The notes beneath the pieces were generated by a model. The model worked only from the letters and a program-made list of their open reading frames with translations, ran no database searches and was not told the DNA's origin. Source: Chryseobacterium gleum (GTDB lineage: Bacteria; Bacteroidota; Bacteroidia; Flavobacteriales; BACL11). Taken from it: 52,072 bases of DNA. The stretch lies in the NCBI GenBank assembly GCA_945865535.1, contig CAMBDW010000011.1:1-52072 (forward strand), read 5' to 3'. The position numbers and the translations under genes were made by a program. Positions 36,034 to 44,984 of the stretch are shown here, piece by piece (position 1 is the first letter of the stretch; every line of letters begins with the position of its first letter).

Positions 36034-36807
36034 TTAAACTGTTACTGCTAGCTTTTGCAATAATTCGTTAGCTAAGTTAAGATAGTTTATTGCTCCTTTA
36101 CTTGTAGCATCATGTATTACAATTGTTTCTCCAAATGATGGTGACTCTCCTAAACGCACATTTCTGTGAATAATTGTTTTGAAAACCATATTTTGAAAGT
36201 GTGTTTTTACTTCTTCAACCACTTGGTTAGATAATCGTAAGCGGGTATCGTACATAGTTAATAATAGCCCTTCAATCTCTAAGTTAATGTTAAGTCTTTG
36301 TTGTACTACTTTTATGGTATTTAGTAATTTTCCTAAACCTTCTAGAGCAAAATATTCGCATTGTATAGGTACTATAACGCTATCGGAAGCTGATAAAGCA
36401 TTAAGAGTAAGCAATCCTAATGATGGGGCACAATCTATAATAATGTAATCGTAATTGTCTTTTATTGGAGCTAATGCTTTTTGCATTTGGTATTCTCTTT
36501 GCTCAAGATTTACAAGTTCCAGTTCTGCACCAACTAGGTCGATATTGGCTGGAAGTAAATCTAAATTTGGACTTTGGGTGCTAATTATACAATCACTAGC
36601 TTTTGCTTTTCCTATAAGACATTCGTATATCCCTTGTTTTATTTCTTGAGGGTTGTGACCAACTCCTGATGTAGCATTGGCTTGAGGGTCGGCATCAATG
36701 AGTAACACTTTTTTTTCAAGTATACCTAAACTACCCGCTAAGTTCATAGCTGTAGTTGTTTTTCCTACTCCCCCCTTTTGGTTTGCTATTGCAATTATTC
36801 TTCCCAT
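36034..36807 (-). CDS. parA: Chromosome-partitioning ATPase ParA (Soj)
   Basis: This 257-residue deviant-Walker ATPase begins MGRIIAIANQKGGVGKTTT (P-loop with the signature Lys), followed by LIDADPQANAT, IIDCAPSLGLLTLNAL and VPIQCEYFALEGL. It forms DNA-bound dimers that move ParB-origin complexes. It is the first gene of a tightly packed run (parB, DUF5683, dapB, lepB, wbqC), with spacings mostly under 30 bases, under the promoter at 36830-36859. Confidence 0.96.
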   Translation of the reverse strand: MGRIIAIANQKGGVGKTTTAMNLAGSLGILEKKVLLIDADPQANATSGVGHNPQEIKQGIYECLIGKAKASDCIISTQSPNLDLLPANIDLVGAELELVNLEQREYQMQKALAPIKDNYDYIIIDCAPSLGLLTLNALSASDSVIVPIQCEYFALEGLGKLLNTIKVVQQRLNINLEIEGLLLTMYDTRLRLSNQVVEEVKTHFQNMVFKTIIHRNVRLGESPSFGETIVIHDATSKGAINYLNLANELLQKLAVTV

Positions 36808-36829
36808 TGTATAGTTTGTTTTACGGGTA

Positions 36830-36859
36830 TAAAAGTAAACAGTATTTGCACTTTTTCAA
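36830..36859 (-). promoter_or_regulatory. Likely promoter for the parA operon
   Basis: On the minus strand TTG (36857-36859) is followed after 19 bases by TACTTTTA (36830-36837), one mismatch from TAnnTTTG. It ends 22 bases before the parA ATG. Confidence 0.55.
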
Positions 36860-36918
36860 TTTTAAAAGAGTATCAAATTATCAACAAAATCATGATTTGT
36901 TAAAAGTTTTTCTAAATA

Positions 36919-36944
36919 AAAAACCCCTATAAATAGGGGTTTTT
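36919..36944 (-). terminator. Terminator after the DUF3276 gene
   Basis: An 11-base-pair perfect stem (AAAAACCCCTA 36919-36929 with TAGGGGTTTTT 36934-36944) closes a TAAA loop, with T-rich sequence at the 3' side on the minus strand. It lies 22 bases past the DUF3276 stop codon and separates it from the parA promoter. The A/T arms are symmetric, so some activity on the other strand is possible. Confidence 0.8.
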
Positions 36945-36966
36945 ACTTGTTGTTAGTGTATTTCTT

Positions 36967-37338
36967 TTAATCTTTTCCTAAATCTTCAAAATTAACTTCA
37001 GTAAAATCAGTTGATGATTCTTTTTTGGTATCAAAGGAACTTTTTTCTTCATTTTTTTCAAATTTCTTATCCGAAATTATTGCTTCTCCTTTTTCTGCAA
37101 TAATATAGCTATTTACTTGTTCAAATGCTTCTTTAAAATTACTAAAGTCTTCTTTGTAAAGGTATATTTTATGTTTTCGGTATGACGAGACTCCTTCATC
37201 AGTAACATCCTTTACGCTTTCCGTAATTGTCATGTAATAATCTCCAGCTTTGGTCGATCGCACATCAAAAAAATAGGTTCTTCTTCCTGCTCTTACTTTT
37301 TTTGAAAAAATTTCTTGCATCTCCTGTTTATCAGTCAT
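36967..37338 (-). CDS. DUF3276 (PUR-alpha-like) nucleic-acid-binding protein
   Basis: This 123-residue protein matches the bacterial PUR-alpha-like DUF3276 family. The N-terminal IFSKKVRAGRRTYFFDVR is followed by DYYMTITES, KHKIYLYKEDFSNFKEAF (a PUR repeat) and an acidic, charged tail (about 90-123). PUR domains bind single-stranded DNA and RNA; the role in Bacteroidota is not fixed. It is transcribed alone or with the ABC exporter 70 bases upstream and ends at the hairpin 36919-36944. Confidence 0.88.
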   Translation of the reverse strand: MTDKQEMQEIFSKKVRAGRRTYFFDVRSTKAGDYYMTITESVKDVTDEGVSSYRKHKIYLYKEDFSNFKEAFEQVNSYIIAEKGEAIISDKKFEKNEEKSSFDTKKESSTDFTEVNFEDLGKD

Positions 37339-37408
37339 CTTAGTTGGTTTTAATAATTTGTCAAATATAAAAAAAATAATAAAATGTAAACATCAAATTA
37401 TCAAATGA

Positions 37409-39157
37409 CTAAATGGATTTACTTTGACTTTTATTTATTTCATAATAAAAGCCCTTACTTTTAAGTAAAGATTGATGGGTTCCTTGTTCAATTATTTTGC
37501 CTTCTTCTAGAACAATAATATGGTCGGTATGCTTAAGAGTTGCAATTCTATGGCTTATAATTATGGATGTTTTTCCGCTACTTTCCGCTTTTAAGTTTTT
37601 TAATATTTTTTGCTCTTTTGTTGCATCAACTGCTGACAAACAATCATCAAAAATAAATAGATTTGGTTTTTTGTAAAAGGTACGAGCAATAGCCAGTCTT
37701 TGTCTTTGCCCCCCAGATAGTTTAACTCCTCTTTCTCCAATTATGGTTTCAAATCCTTCCGTAAATTTTTCAGTTTCTTCTAGTATTTCTGCTTTTTTTG
37801 CAGCTTCCAGAATTTCCTTTTCATCAATTGTATTGCTTGCGAACGCAATGTTTTCTTTTATCGATCCCGAAAATAAATAACCATCTTGTGGGATATAACC
37901 CATGCATGATCTCAAGCTAAATAAATTGAGATTCTTAATGTTAGTGTTTCCAAATTTAATATCACCTTTAGTGGTTTCGTATAATCGACATACTAGATTT
38001 GCAATGGTCGATTTTCCACTTCCTGTTTTTCCAAAAATCCCTAAACTAGTTCCTTCTTTAATAGTAAAACTGACATCATTTAGGGCAGTAATATTAGTAT
38101 CATCATAAGTAAGGCTTACATTCTTAAAATGAACATCTCCAATAATTGGGGTGTGTTCTTTAATATTGTTCTGAATTTCTGATTCTAAAAGTAAAAAATC
38201 ATTTATTCTTTCTTGTGATGCAGCTGCTCTTTGTACTAGTGATGTGATCCAACCCACTGAAGTAACTGGCCAAACTAACATGTTTACATAAATGATAAAT
38301 TCAGCAATGTTTCCAGTAGTGATAGTTCCTTTAAAACTTTCAAGCCCTCCTACATATATGGTAAAAATAGTGCTCATTCCTACCATAGTAATAATAAGAG
38401 GATAAAATACAGCTTCAACTTGTACTAATTTCATTTGTTTGCTAGTATATGCCTTGCATGACTCTAAAAATACTTGCCAAGTATTTGTCTCATTACCAAA
38501 TGATTTAATGATTTTTATTCCAGAAAAAGTTTCTTGAGATATAGTAGTTATTTGAGAGAGTTGTTCTTGTACTCTTTCACTTTTTTTGTTAATAGTATTA
38601 CTTACGAAATACACTAGTATTGCTAATATTGGAAGCGGTAAAAGCACATATAAAGTCAGGGTACTATTAATGGTTAACATTTTTGAAATTACCAAGTAAA
38701 ATAGTATCACTATATTTATTCCATACATTAATGCTGGCCCTAAATACATTCTCACTCTACTTACATCTTCCGATATTCTATTCATCAAATCCCCAGTTTT
38801 GTTCTTTTTATAAAAACTCATACTTAGATTTTGATACTGTTGATAGATTTCATTTTTGAGGTCAAATTCTATCTTCCGGCTCATTACAATTATTGTTTGC
38901 CTCATAAAAAACATAAAAATTCCTTTGAGTATCTCAAACAATACTATAAGTCCTCCATATTTTAAGAGGGTATAGCTAATGCTATCTGATGATTGAGTCC
39001 CTTCTTTTACACTTAAAAGTACAGCATCAAATGCTTTACGAACAAATTCAGCTGGGTATAATGCAAGTAGGCTGGCAATTACAATAAATACAGTTCCTAT
39101 TATAAGTAAGTTACGGTATTTCCATAGAAATTTATTGAGATATTTTAAGTGTTTCAT
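37409..39157 (-). CDS. MsbA-like ABC exporter half-transporter with degenerate Walker B
   Basis: This 582-residue half-transporter joins six transmembrane helices (about 15-310) to an ATP-binding domain (about 335-575). Walker A is GKTGSGKST, the Q-loop YIPQDGYLF, the signature LSGGQRQRLA and the switch His is in ISHRIATL. Walker B reads LFIFDDCLSAVD, with Asp505 where the catalytic Glu normally follows the Walker B Asp. This degenerate form is typical of one half of heterodimeric exporters, and no partner gene is adjacent. A TATTTTTG box lies at 39187-39194, about 30 bases upstream. The substrate (lipid or drug) is unknown. Confidence 0.9.
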   Translation of the reverse strand: MKHLKYLNKFLWKYRNLLIIGTVFIVIASLLALYPAEFVRKAFDAVLLSVKEGTQSSDSISYTLLKYGGLIVLFEILKGIFMFFMRQTIIVMSRKIEFDLKNEIYQQYQNLSMSFYKKNKTGDLMNRISEDVSRVRMYLGPALMYGINIVILFYLVISKMLTINSTLTLYVLLPLPILAILVYFVSNTINKKSERVQEQLSQITTISQETFSGIKIIKSFGNETNTWQVFLESCKAYTSKQMKLVQVEAVFYPLIITMVGMSTIFTIYVGGLESFKGTITTGNIAEFIIYVNMLVWPVTSVGWITSLVQRAAASQERINDFLLLESEIQNNIKEHTPIIGDVHFKNVSLTYDDTNITALNDVSFTIKEGTSLGIFGKTGSGKSTIANLVCRLYETTKGDIKFGNTNIKNLNLFSLRSCMGYIPQDGYLFSGSIKENIAFASNTIDEKEILEAAKKAEILEETEKFTEGFETIIGERGVKLSGGQRQRLAIARTFYKKPNLFIFDDCLSAVDATKEQKILKNLKAESSGKTSIIISHRIATLKHTDHIIVLEEGKIIEQGTHQSLLKSKGFYYEINKSQSKSI

Positions 39158-39283
39158 TAGTTGCTTCTATACTTTAATTGAATTGCCAAAAATAATAAGT
39201 AAATTCGCGACCGCTTTAAAAATAGAAGTTATTTCTTTTTTAAAGTTGAATTATCTTATTAAATAGTAAAAATTGACATATTT

Positions 39284-40375
39284 ATGACAATAGCAAAGGC
39301 ACAAAAAACAGTTGAAAGAAAGGATTTAGCACTTAGCAAGATGACTCTTATGGGACATGAACAAGTAGTTTTCTGCCAAGATGCCGAAACAGGTTTAAAA
39401 GCTATTATTGCAATTCACGATACTACTTTAGGCCCTGCTTTAGGAGGCACTAGAATGTGGGATTATGCTGATGAAGAAGATGCTTTTCAAGATGTTTTAA
39501 GATTATCAAGAGGAATGACCCTTAAAGCGGCAATATCAGGACTTGAATTAGGAGGCGGTAAAGCAGTTATTATGGGTAATTCTAAAACTGAGAAAACGGA
39601 AGCATTAATGCGTAAATTCGGACAATATGTTGATAGTCTTGGAGGTAAATATATTACTGCTGAAGATGTAGGCATGAGCACCAAGGATATGGAATATGTG
39701 CGTATGGAAACCAAACATGTTACGGGTATTCCTGAAAGCATGGGTGGTAGTGGAGATCCTTCTCCTGTAACTGCTTTTGGTGTATATATGGGAATGAAAG
39801 CATCCGCAAAATTCAAATGGGGCTCTGATAAATTAGTGGGTAAAACTGTTGTAGTTCAAGGGGTTGGTCACGTTGGAGAAAACCTGGTAAAACACTTAAC
39901 TGAAGAAGGAGCACATGTTATTATTAATGATATAAATGAGCAAAAATTAAATGAGTCAGCTCAGAAGTTTGGTGCGACTATAGTAATGGGTGATGCTATT
40001 TTTGATTTAGATATGGATATTTATGCTCCTTGTGCTTTGGGCGGTACTGTTAATCCGGATACAATTAGTAGATTAAAATGTGAGATTATTGCTGGTGCTG
40101 CAAATAATCAGTTAGCAGATGAGGAAAGAGACGGGAAACTATGTGCTGATAAAGGAATCTGTTATGCTCCTGACTTTTTGATTAATGCTGGAGGGTTAAT
40201 AAATGTGTATTCTGAACTTAAAGGATATAATAGAGAACAAGCTATGAGTCAAACTAGAGAAATATACCATACCACTTTAGAGATTTTAAATAAAGCGGAG
40301 TTGGAACAAATTACAACACATCAAGCAGCCTTAGAAATGGCTCAACAAAGAATTAACGAGAGAAAAAACGCTTAA
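39284..40375 (+). CDS. Glu/Leu/Phe/Val dehydrogenase (leucine dehydrogenase type)
   Basis: This 363-residue NAD-dependent enzyme oxidatively deaminates a branched-chain or related amino acid. The catalytic-lysine motif ISGLELGGGKAVI (about 84-96), GGKYITAEDVGMS (about 118) and the Rossmann GVGHVGENLVKHL (about 198-210) are all present. The length fits leucine dehydrogenase better than the larger glutamate dehydrogenase. It precedes nusB by 6 bases, so it may share a transcript with nusB-DUF1573-yajC-cdaR. No exact TAnnTTTG box is seen in its 126-base upstream gap. Confidence 0.9.
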   Translation: MTIAKAQKTVERKDLALSKMTLMGHEQVVFCQDAETGLKAIIAIHDTTLGPALGGTRMWDYADEEDAFQDVLRLSRGMTLKAAISGLELGGGKAVIMGNSKTEKTEALMRKFGQYVDSLGGKYITAEDVGMSTKDMEYVRMETKHVTGIPESMGGSGDPSPVTAFGVYMGMKASAKFKWGSDKLVGKTVVVQGVGHVGENLVKHLTEEGAHVIINDINEQKLNESAQKFGATIVMGDAIFDLDMDIYAPCALGGTVNPDTISRLKCEIIAGAANNQLADEERDGKLCADKGICYAPDFLINAGGLINVYSELKGYNREQAMSQTREIYHTTLEILNKAELEQITTHQAALEMAQQRINERKNA

Positions 40376-40381
40376 TATCTA

Positions 40382-41311
40382 ATGCTCAGTAGAAGACATA
40401 TTAGAATAAAAGTAATGCAATCTTTGTATGCTTACTTCTCTTCAAAAACCAACCAAATCCCAGCTGCCGAAAAAGCAATGCTCAAGCATTTTGATGAGGT
40501 AGTTGAATTGAAATTAGTAATAATTTCATTGCTTATTGAGATTGTAAAACATGCAGATAATTTTTATGAAGATGGCAAAAAGAAACACCTACCTTCTCCA
40601 CTTGACTTAGATCCAAATACAAGGTTTGTAAATAATAAAATTATTTCTAGTATCCGAAATGATCAGACTTTGATGGATAAAGTGTCAAAAGTTTCAGGTA
40701 TTTGGCTAAAAAATGATCATGATATTGCACGTAAATTATTTAATATAATTCTTAAGTCTGAGCTATATACTAAGTATTTAGAATCTAATAATAAATCTTC
40801 TGATTACGATAAGAAGTTTATTATTGATGTAATGAATGATTATGTCCTTAATAATGAACTTGTACATCATATTTTTGAGGAAAGAAGTATTTACTGGATT
40901 GATGATTTGCCATTTATTGCTACCATTATTTTTGGGGATATTAAAGATGATACGAGTATGAATCCTGAGGGAGTCTTTAATGATATTTCGGATAAAGAGT
41001 TTGCCTTACATCTTTTTAGAAATACAATAAATAACAATGTTGAATACGAAAAGATTATTGTAAAATTTGCCAAAAATTGGGAATTGGAGCGTATTGCAAA
41101 AATGGATCAACTTTTTCTTAAAATGGCTTTTGCAGAAATCTTAACAATGCCAAATTTACCAATCAAGGTATCTATGAATGAGTACATTGAAATTGCAAAA
41201 TATTACAGCACCTCAAAAAGCAAATTATTTGTAAATGGTCTTTTAGATAATTTTGTAAAAACTTATACAAAAGAAGGGAAGATTAAAAAAGTAGGTAGAG
41301 GATTAGTTTAA
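40382..41311 (+). CDS. nusB: Transcription antitermination factor NusB (long form)
   Basis: This 309-residue protein has an N-terminal helical extension (about 1-190, beginning RRHIRIKVMQSLYAY) and a C-terminal NusB fold (about 195-300, with WELERIAKMDQLFLKMAFAEIL and VSMNEYIEIAKYYSTSKSKLFVNGLLD). E. coli NusB is about 140 residues; the roughly 300-residue form is usual in Bacteroidota. NusB acts with NusE on boxA RNA to antiterminate rRNA transcription. It sits 6 bases after the dehydrogenase. Confidence 0.93.
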   Translation: MLSRRHIRIKVMQSLYAYFSSKTNQIPAAEKAMLKHFDEVVELKLVIISLLIEIVKHADNFYEDGKKKHLPSPLDLDPNTRFVNNKIISSIRNDQTLMDKVSKVSGIWLKNDHDIARKLFNIILKSELYTKYLESNNKSSDYDKKFIIDVMNDYVLNNELVHHIFEERSIYWIDDLPFIATIIFGDIKDDTSMNPEGVFNDISDKEFALHLFRNTINNNVEYEKIIVKFAKNWELERIAKMDQLFLKMAFAEILTMPNLPIKVSMNEYIEIAKYYSTSKSKLFVNGLLDNFVKTYTKEGKIKKVGRGLV

Positions 41312-41331
41312 AAAAAATAGTAATTTTGAAA

Positions 41332-41790
41332 ATGAATATGAAAACAATAATTATATGTTTTGCTCTTTTAGTTCTAGCCTCATGCACGAAAGCTCAAGAA
41401 CAAAAAATCACTACCGATTTAGTACAAAGTCCACTAACAGCTGATAAAAATACCAATCAAGTTGCAATGCCAAAAATTAAAGTTGAGAAAGATTTTTTTG
41501 ATTTTGGAGAAATCAATCAAGATGAATCAGTTAGTACAGAGTTTAGATTAAAAAATATTGGGGATGCTCCACTTTTAATTCGCTCTGCTAAAGGAAGTTG
41601 TGGGTGTACAGTTCCTGAGTGGCCAAAAGAAGCTGTTACTGCAGGAAAGGATGCCATCATTAAAGTTACTTTTAACAGTGGTAAAAAAGAAGGAAAACAA
41701 AATAAAATAGTAACTTTAGTTACTAATGCAATTCCAAGCACAATAGTATTAACAATAAAAGGAACAGTTTTAGTTCCTAAAAACAATTAA
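41332..41790 (+). CDS. DUF1573 lipoprotein
   Basis: From ATG 41332 this is a 152-residue protein with a lipoprotein signal (LLVLASC, Cys about 19) and a DUF1573 Ig-like domain (about 55-150) with FDFGEINQDESVSTEFRLKN, SAKGSCGCTVPEWP and the final LTIKGTV. DUF1573 domains resemble PapD/ASPM-like beta-sandwiches and are common in Bacteroidota surface proteins. A TTG at 41326 also opens the frame, but it lies in a TAATTTTG box (41321-41328), so an ATG (41332 or 41338) is preferred. It is 20 bases after nusB and 2 bases before yajC. Confidence 0.88.
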   Translation: MNMKTIIICFALLVLASCTKAQEQKITTDLVQSPLTADKNTNQVAMPKIKVEKDFFDFGEINQDESVSTEFRLKNIGDAPLLIRSAKGSCGCTVPEWPKEAVTAGKDAIIKVTFNSGKKEGKQNKIVTLVTNAIPSTIVLTIKGTVLVPKNN

Positions 41791-41792
41791 TT

Positions 41793-42089
41793 ATGATTTT
41801 ATTACAAGCAGCAGGTTCAGGTATGAGTTCGCTAATTATGTTCGGTATGATTTTTGCCGTAATGTATTTTTTCATGATTCGTCCTCAAATTAAAAAGCAA
41901 AAGAAAGAACGTGAATATCGCTTAGCATTACAAAAAGGAGATAAAGTAATTACTATTGGAGGAATACACGGAAAAATTACCGATATAAAAGAAGATACTG
42001 TTATTATTGAGGTACATGGTGGAACTACACTAAAAGTAGAAAAATCAGCAGTGTCAATGAGTGGTGAAGTCAGTATTGAACAAAAGTAA
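41793..42089 (+). CDS. yajC: Preprotein translocase subunit YajC
   Basis: This 98-residue inner-membrane protein has one transmembrane segment (about 12-31, MSSLIMFGMIFAVMYFFMI) followed by the family motif RPQIKKQKKEREY and a cytoplasmic SH3-like domain (GDKVITIGGIHGKI, about 51-64). YajC associates with SecDF in protein export. It lies 2 bases after DUF1573, and its stop overlaps the cdaR start. Confidence 0.95.
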   Translation: MILLQAAGSGMSSLIMFGMIFAVMYFFMIRPQIKKQKKEREYRLALQKGDKVITIGGIHGKITDIKEDTVIIEVHGGTTLKVEKSAVSMSGEVSIEQK

Positions 42090-43069
42090 TGTTTGCTAAC
42101 TTAAAAGAAATAGTTGGTAATTTTTTTAAGTCCTTATCAAAAAACAAGAAGTTAAATACCTATGCTTTTTTCTTCTTTATTTCTTGTGTATTTTGGTTTT
42201 TGACTATGTTGTCAAAAACACATGAAACTACTTTTTTGGTTCCTATTAAGTATATCAATTATCCTGCTGATTTGATGGAAGTTGTTAAGCCAGTTGATTT
42301 TGTTCAGGTACGTGTAAAAGCTGCTGGTACTTCCATCATTTCATTTCATTTATTTAACTACAATTCACTGATTTTAGATTATAAGGCGGCTAACTCTCAA
42401 CCAATAACTAATGGCAAGAACTTTTTATGGATTATGAATTCTAAGCGACAAGAAGTGACAGATGTTTTGGGTACATCAATAGAGATACTGAATATAAATC
42501 CTGAAAGGATAATCATACCCTTTGCTAACAAAATTAAAAAAGAAGTTCCAGTGGTATTAAATTCGGAGATTAGTTTCAAGCAGGAATTTTGGCTGGCTAA
42601 TGATATAAAATTAACTCCTAGTTCGGTAATCATTTATGGTGAGCAGGATTTGTTAGATACAATTAGTAGTGTTACAACTGATTTGTTAAAGTTAAATAAC
42701 CTTGATAAAAATCAGACGCATGAGATTGCTCTTTTTTTGCCAAATGGTTTGAAATGCAAAACTAGTTCTGTTTCGGTGGAGCTCATTGTTGAACCCTTTA
42801 TTGAGCAAATTATTACACAAGAAGTTGAAATTCGTAATCTTAAAAAAGGATATTCTATGAAGCTATTTCCTAGAGATGTAAGTGTCACTTTAAGGCTACC
42901 TAAAGATAAATACCAACTTTTAAAAACAAATTCATTAAAATTATTTATTGATGCCTCTGAGCTTGGAGAGCAAAAAACGATTGCTGTAAAATATGATAAT
43001 TTATCTGAAAATATAAAGCTTGAGCGTATTTATCCTAATCGCTTAGAGTTCCTTTTAATTAAGGAGTAG
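42089..43069 (+). CDS. YbbR-domain protein (CdaR-like)
   Basis: This 326-residue protein has an N-terminal transmembrane helix (about 25-42) followed by YbbR-type beta repeats (about 50-320), with segments such as VRVKAAGTS and VPVVLNSEI. In Gram-positive bacteria CdaR regulates the diadenylate cyclase CdaA from outside the membrane. No cyclase gene is in this window, so the role is inferred from the family only. The TAATG overlap with yajC shows coupling. Its last 11 bases overlap the convergent endonuclease/exonuclease/phosphatase gene. Confidence 0.82.
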   Translation: MFANLKEIVGNFFKSLSKNKKLNTYAFFFFISCVFWFLTMLSKTHETTFLVPIKYINYPADLMEVVKPVDFVQVRVKAAGTSIISFHLFNYNSLILDYKAANSQPITNGKNFLWIMNSKRQEVTDVLGTSIEILNINPERIIIPFANKIKKEVPVVLNSEISFKQEFWLANDIKLTPSSVIIYGEQDLLDTISSVTTDLLKLNNLDKNQTHEIALFLPNGLKCKTSSVSVELIVEPFIEQIITQEVEIRNLKKGYSMKLFPRDVSVTLRLPKDKYQLLKTNSLKLFIDASELGEQKTIAVKYDNLSENIKLERIYPNRLEFLLIKE

Positions 43070-44105
43070 TTATTTCACAACTCACAGCATAATGATCCGA
43101 TAGAATTTGATTGTATTTCTGATAGTTAGTACTTTTGAATTCAGCATCATGCAAAATATAATCAATTCTAAGTGCTGGAATTTTAACAAATGAGCTGCCA
43201 ATACCTTTCCCTGATTGGCTAAAAGCATCTACTAGATTTCCTTTAGTGGAATGGTAAGCATATGAAAGAGGCGTGTCGTTAAAATCTCCACAAACAATTA
43301 ATGGGTAAGGGCTTGATAGCATATGCTCTTTAATTACATCTACTTCTTCAGCTCTTTTTTTATAACTTGTTCTCATTCTCTTAGTGATACCCAATATCCC
43401 TTCTTTGAGTTTCTCTTGCTGAGGGTTTTGCATAAAGGAATAATCAGAACTATTAAACCAATTACTTGCTAAATGTATGTTGTAAACTCTAATAGTATCG
43501 CCTTTAATTAGCATATCGGAATAGATGCAAGTATTATTCATTCGCTCTCCTTTAATGCTTACAGTTTCCTTCTTGATTTGAGGATAGTTACTGTAAATAG
43601 CCATGTGCGATTGACTTTTTTGGCTCTGCAATCCAATATGGCTGTAAGGGTAGTTCAAATTGGGTATTTCATCAGGAGTATAGAACTCTTGTATGCAAAG
43701 AATATCTGCATTTTCTGTTTTTAAAAAATTAAATATTTCTTTTTTAACATTGGGTTTTTCTAACCAATTGTACTTGTTAAACAAACGCACATTATAGCTT
43801 AGTACCTTTATATTTTCTTTTGATGAGCTACTATTTGGCGAAATACCCACATAATTGCTAATATTTCCAATTCCTATTAACAGGATAATAATGTTTGCCC
43901 AGATTGGTTTTTTAAAGCCAATTAGCCAGTAGATTAGAAATACGATATTAATAATATATACAATTGGAAATATTAATCCAATAAATGAGATGGGCCAAAA
44001 AAGTGTAGGGCTTATATAAGGAGATAAATAAGAGAAAATGAGTAATAATAAGCTGATAGCATTCAGAAAATATAACAGTTTATTTATTAGAGATAATTTT
44101 TTCAT
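43059..44105 (-). CDS. Membrane-anchored endonuclease/exonuclease/phosphatase family protein
   Basis: This 348-residue protein has three N-terminal hydrophobic segments (about 10-32, 35-63 and 68-90) and an EEP domain (about 100-345). The metal- and phosphate-binding motifs are VLSYNVRLFN (Asn), DILCIQEF (Glu), YNIHLAS, CGDFNDTP (Asp/Asn) and SDHYAVSCEI (Asp-His), so the site looks intact. The family includes nucleases and phospholipid/phosphoester hydrolases; the substrate is not predictable. It is last in the run mutL-rhomboid-rhomboid-EEP and converges with cdaR. Confidence 0.88.
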   Translation of the reverse strand: MKKLSLINKLLYFLNAISLLLLIFSYLSPYISPTLFWPISFIGLIFPIVYIINIVFLIYWLIGFKKPIWANIIILLIGIGNISNYVGISPNSSSSKENIKVLSYNVRLFNKYNWLEKPNVKKEIFNFLKTENADILCIQEFYTPDEIPNLNYPYSHIGLQSQKSQSHMAIYSNYPQIKKETVSIKGERMNNTCIYSDMLIKGDTIRVYNIHLASNWFNSSDYSFMQNPQQEKLKEGILGITKRMRTSYKKRAEEVDVIKEHMLSSPYPLIVCGDFNDTPLSYAYHSTKGNLVDAFSQSGKGIGSSFVKIPALRIDYILHDAEFKSTNYQKYNQILSDHYAVSCEITTP

Positions 44106-44984
44106 TTATTTTTTGCTTGCACTAAAAAGAGTTGTTTTTTCCTCTTTACTTAAACTTTCATAACCTGAGTTGGCAATTTTCTCCAAAATTTTATCAATTT
44201 CCTTTTGTTTTGCTGATTTTTCCGCATTAAACTCATAGTCTGATTTTGCTCTTTTATGTACTTTTTTTAGTTTGCTTTTTGTTTTGAATGTATTGATAAG
44301 TCGTTCTAAAAAATTGGAGAAATTAATGCTCAAATTGTTTCCTGTTTGTAATTGCTTAATGTAAAGATATCCAAAGAGTGCCCCTCCTAAATGCGCTATA
44401 TGCCCTCCTGCATTTCCTTTTGGAATACTTAATATATCTAGCAATACCATAAATATTGCAATGTATTTTAGTTTTATAAATCCAATAAATGGAAATTGCA
44501 CAGGATAATTTGGGGTATAAGTAGCTATAGCAATTACAATTGCAAGTACTGATGCTGATGCACCAACTGCTGATGCTTGAGCAGCTAATAACTCAAAAGC
44601 AGGCACATAATTATAAGCCATGATAAAGAGTATTCCTCCAAAGAATCCTCCTAGTATATAGGTACTTAATAATTGCTTGGGATTTAGATATTGCAGAAAT
44701 AGTTTTCCGCCAAAATGAAGCCAAACCATATTAAAAAGCAGATGTAAAAATCCACTATGCAAAAACATATAAGAGAGAAATGACCATGGTTGTTTTATTA
44801 GAATGCTGGCATTTGCAGGTAAATATAATTTATTTAAAATAGCTTGAAAATCAAATTGAAACATGAATGAAAATACTCCTAAAATGCTGAATAGTAAAAA
44901 TATACCTACATTTATATAGATGAGTTTGTTAGTAATAGTACCTTGTTTAAATTCTTTCTTTAGATTATTTAAAATACTATCCAT
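44106..44984 (-). CDS. Rhomboid-family intramembrane serine protease (second of a pair)
   Basis: This 292-residue protein has about six membrane segments between residues 22 and 210. The catalytic Ser is in AVGASASVLA (Ser143) and the His in GGHIAHLGGALFG (His198). The upstream HSGFLHLLFNMVWLHFG loop (about 76-92) carries the His/Asn oxyanion residues, so activity is expected. A charged, lysine-rich cytoplasmic tail (about 228-292) is absent from its neighbour. It starts in a TAATG overlap with the first rhomboid. Confidence 0.9.
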   Translation of the reverse strand: MDSILNNLKKEFKQGTITNKLIYINVGIFLLFSILGVFSFMFQFDFQAILNKLYLPANASILIKQPWSFLSYMFLHSGFLHLLFNMVWLHFGGKLFLQYLNPKQLLSTYILGGFFGGILFIMAYNYVPAFELLAAQASAVGASASVLAIVIAIATYTPNYPVQFPFIGFIKLKYIAIFMVLLDILSIPKGNAGGHIAHLGGALFGYLYIKQLQTGNNLSINFSNFLERLINTFKTKSKLKKVHKRAKSDYEFNAEKSAKQKEIDKILEKIANSGYESLSKEEKTTLFSASKK

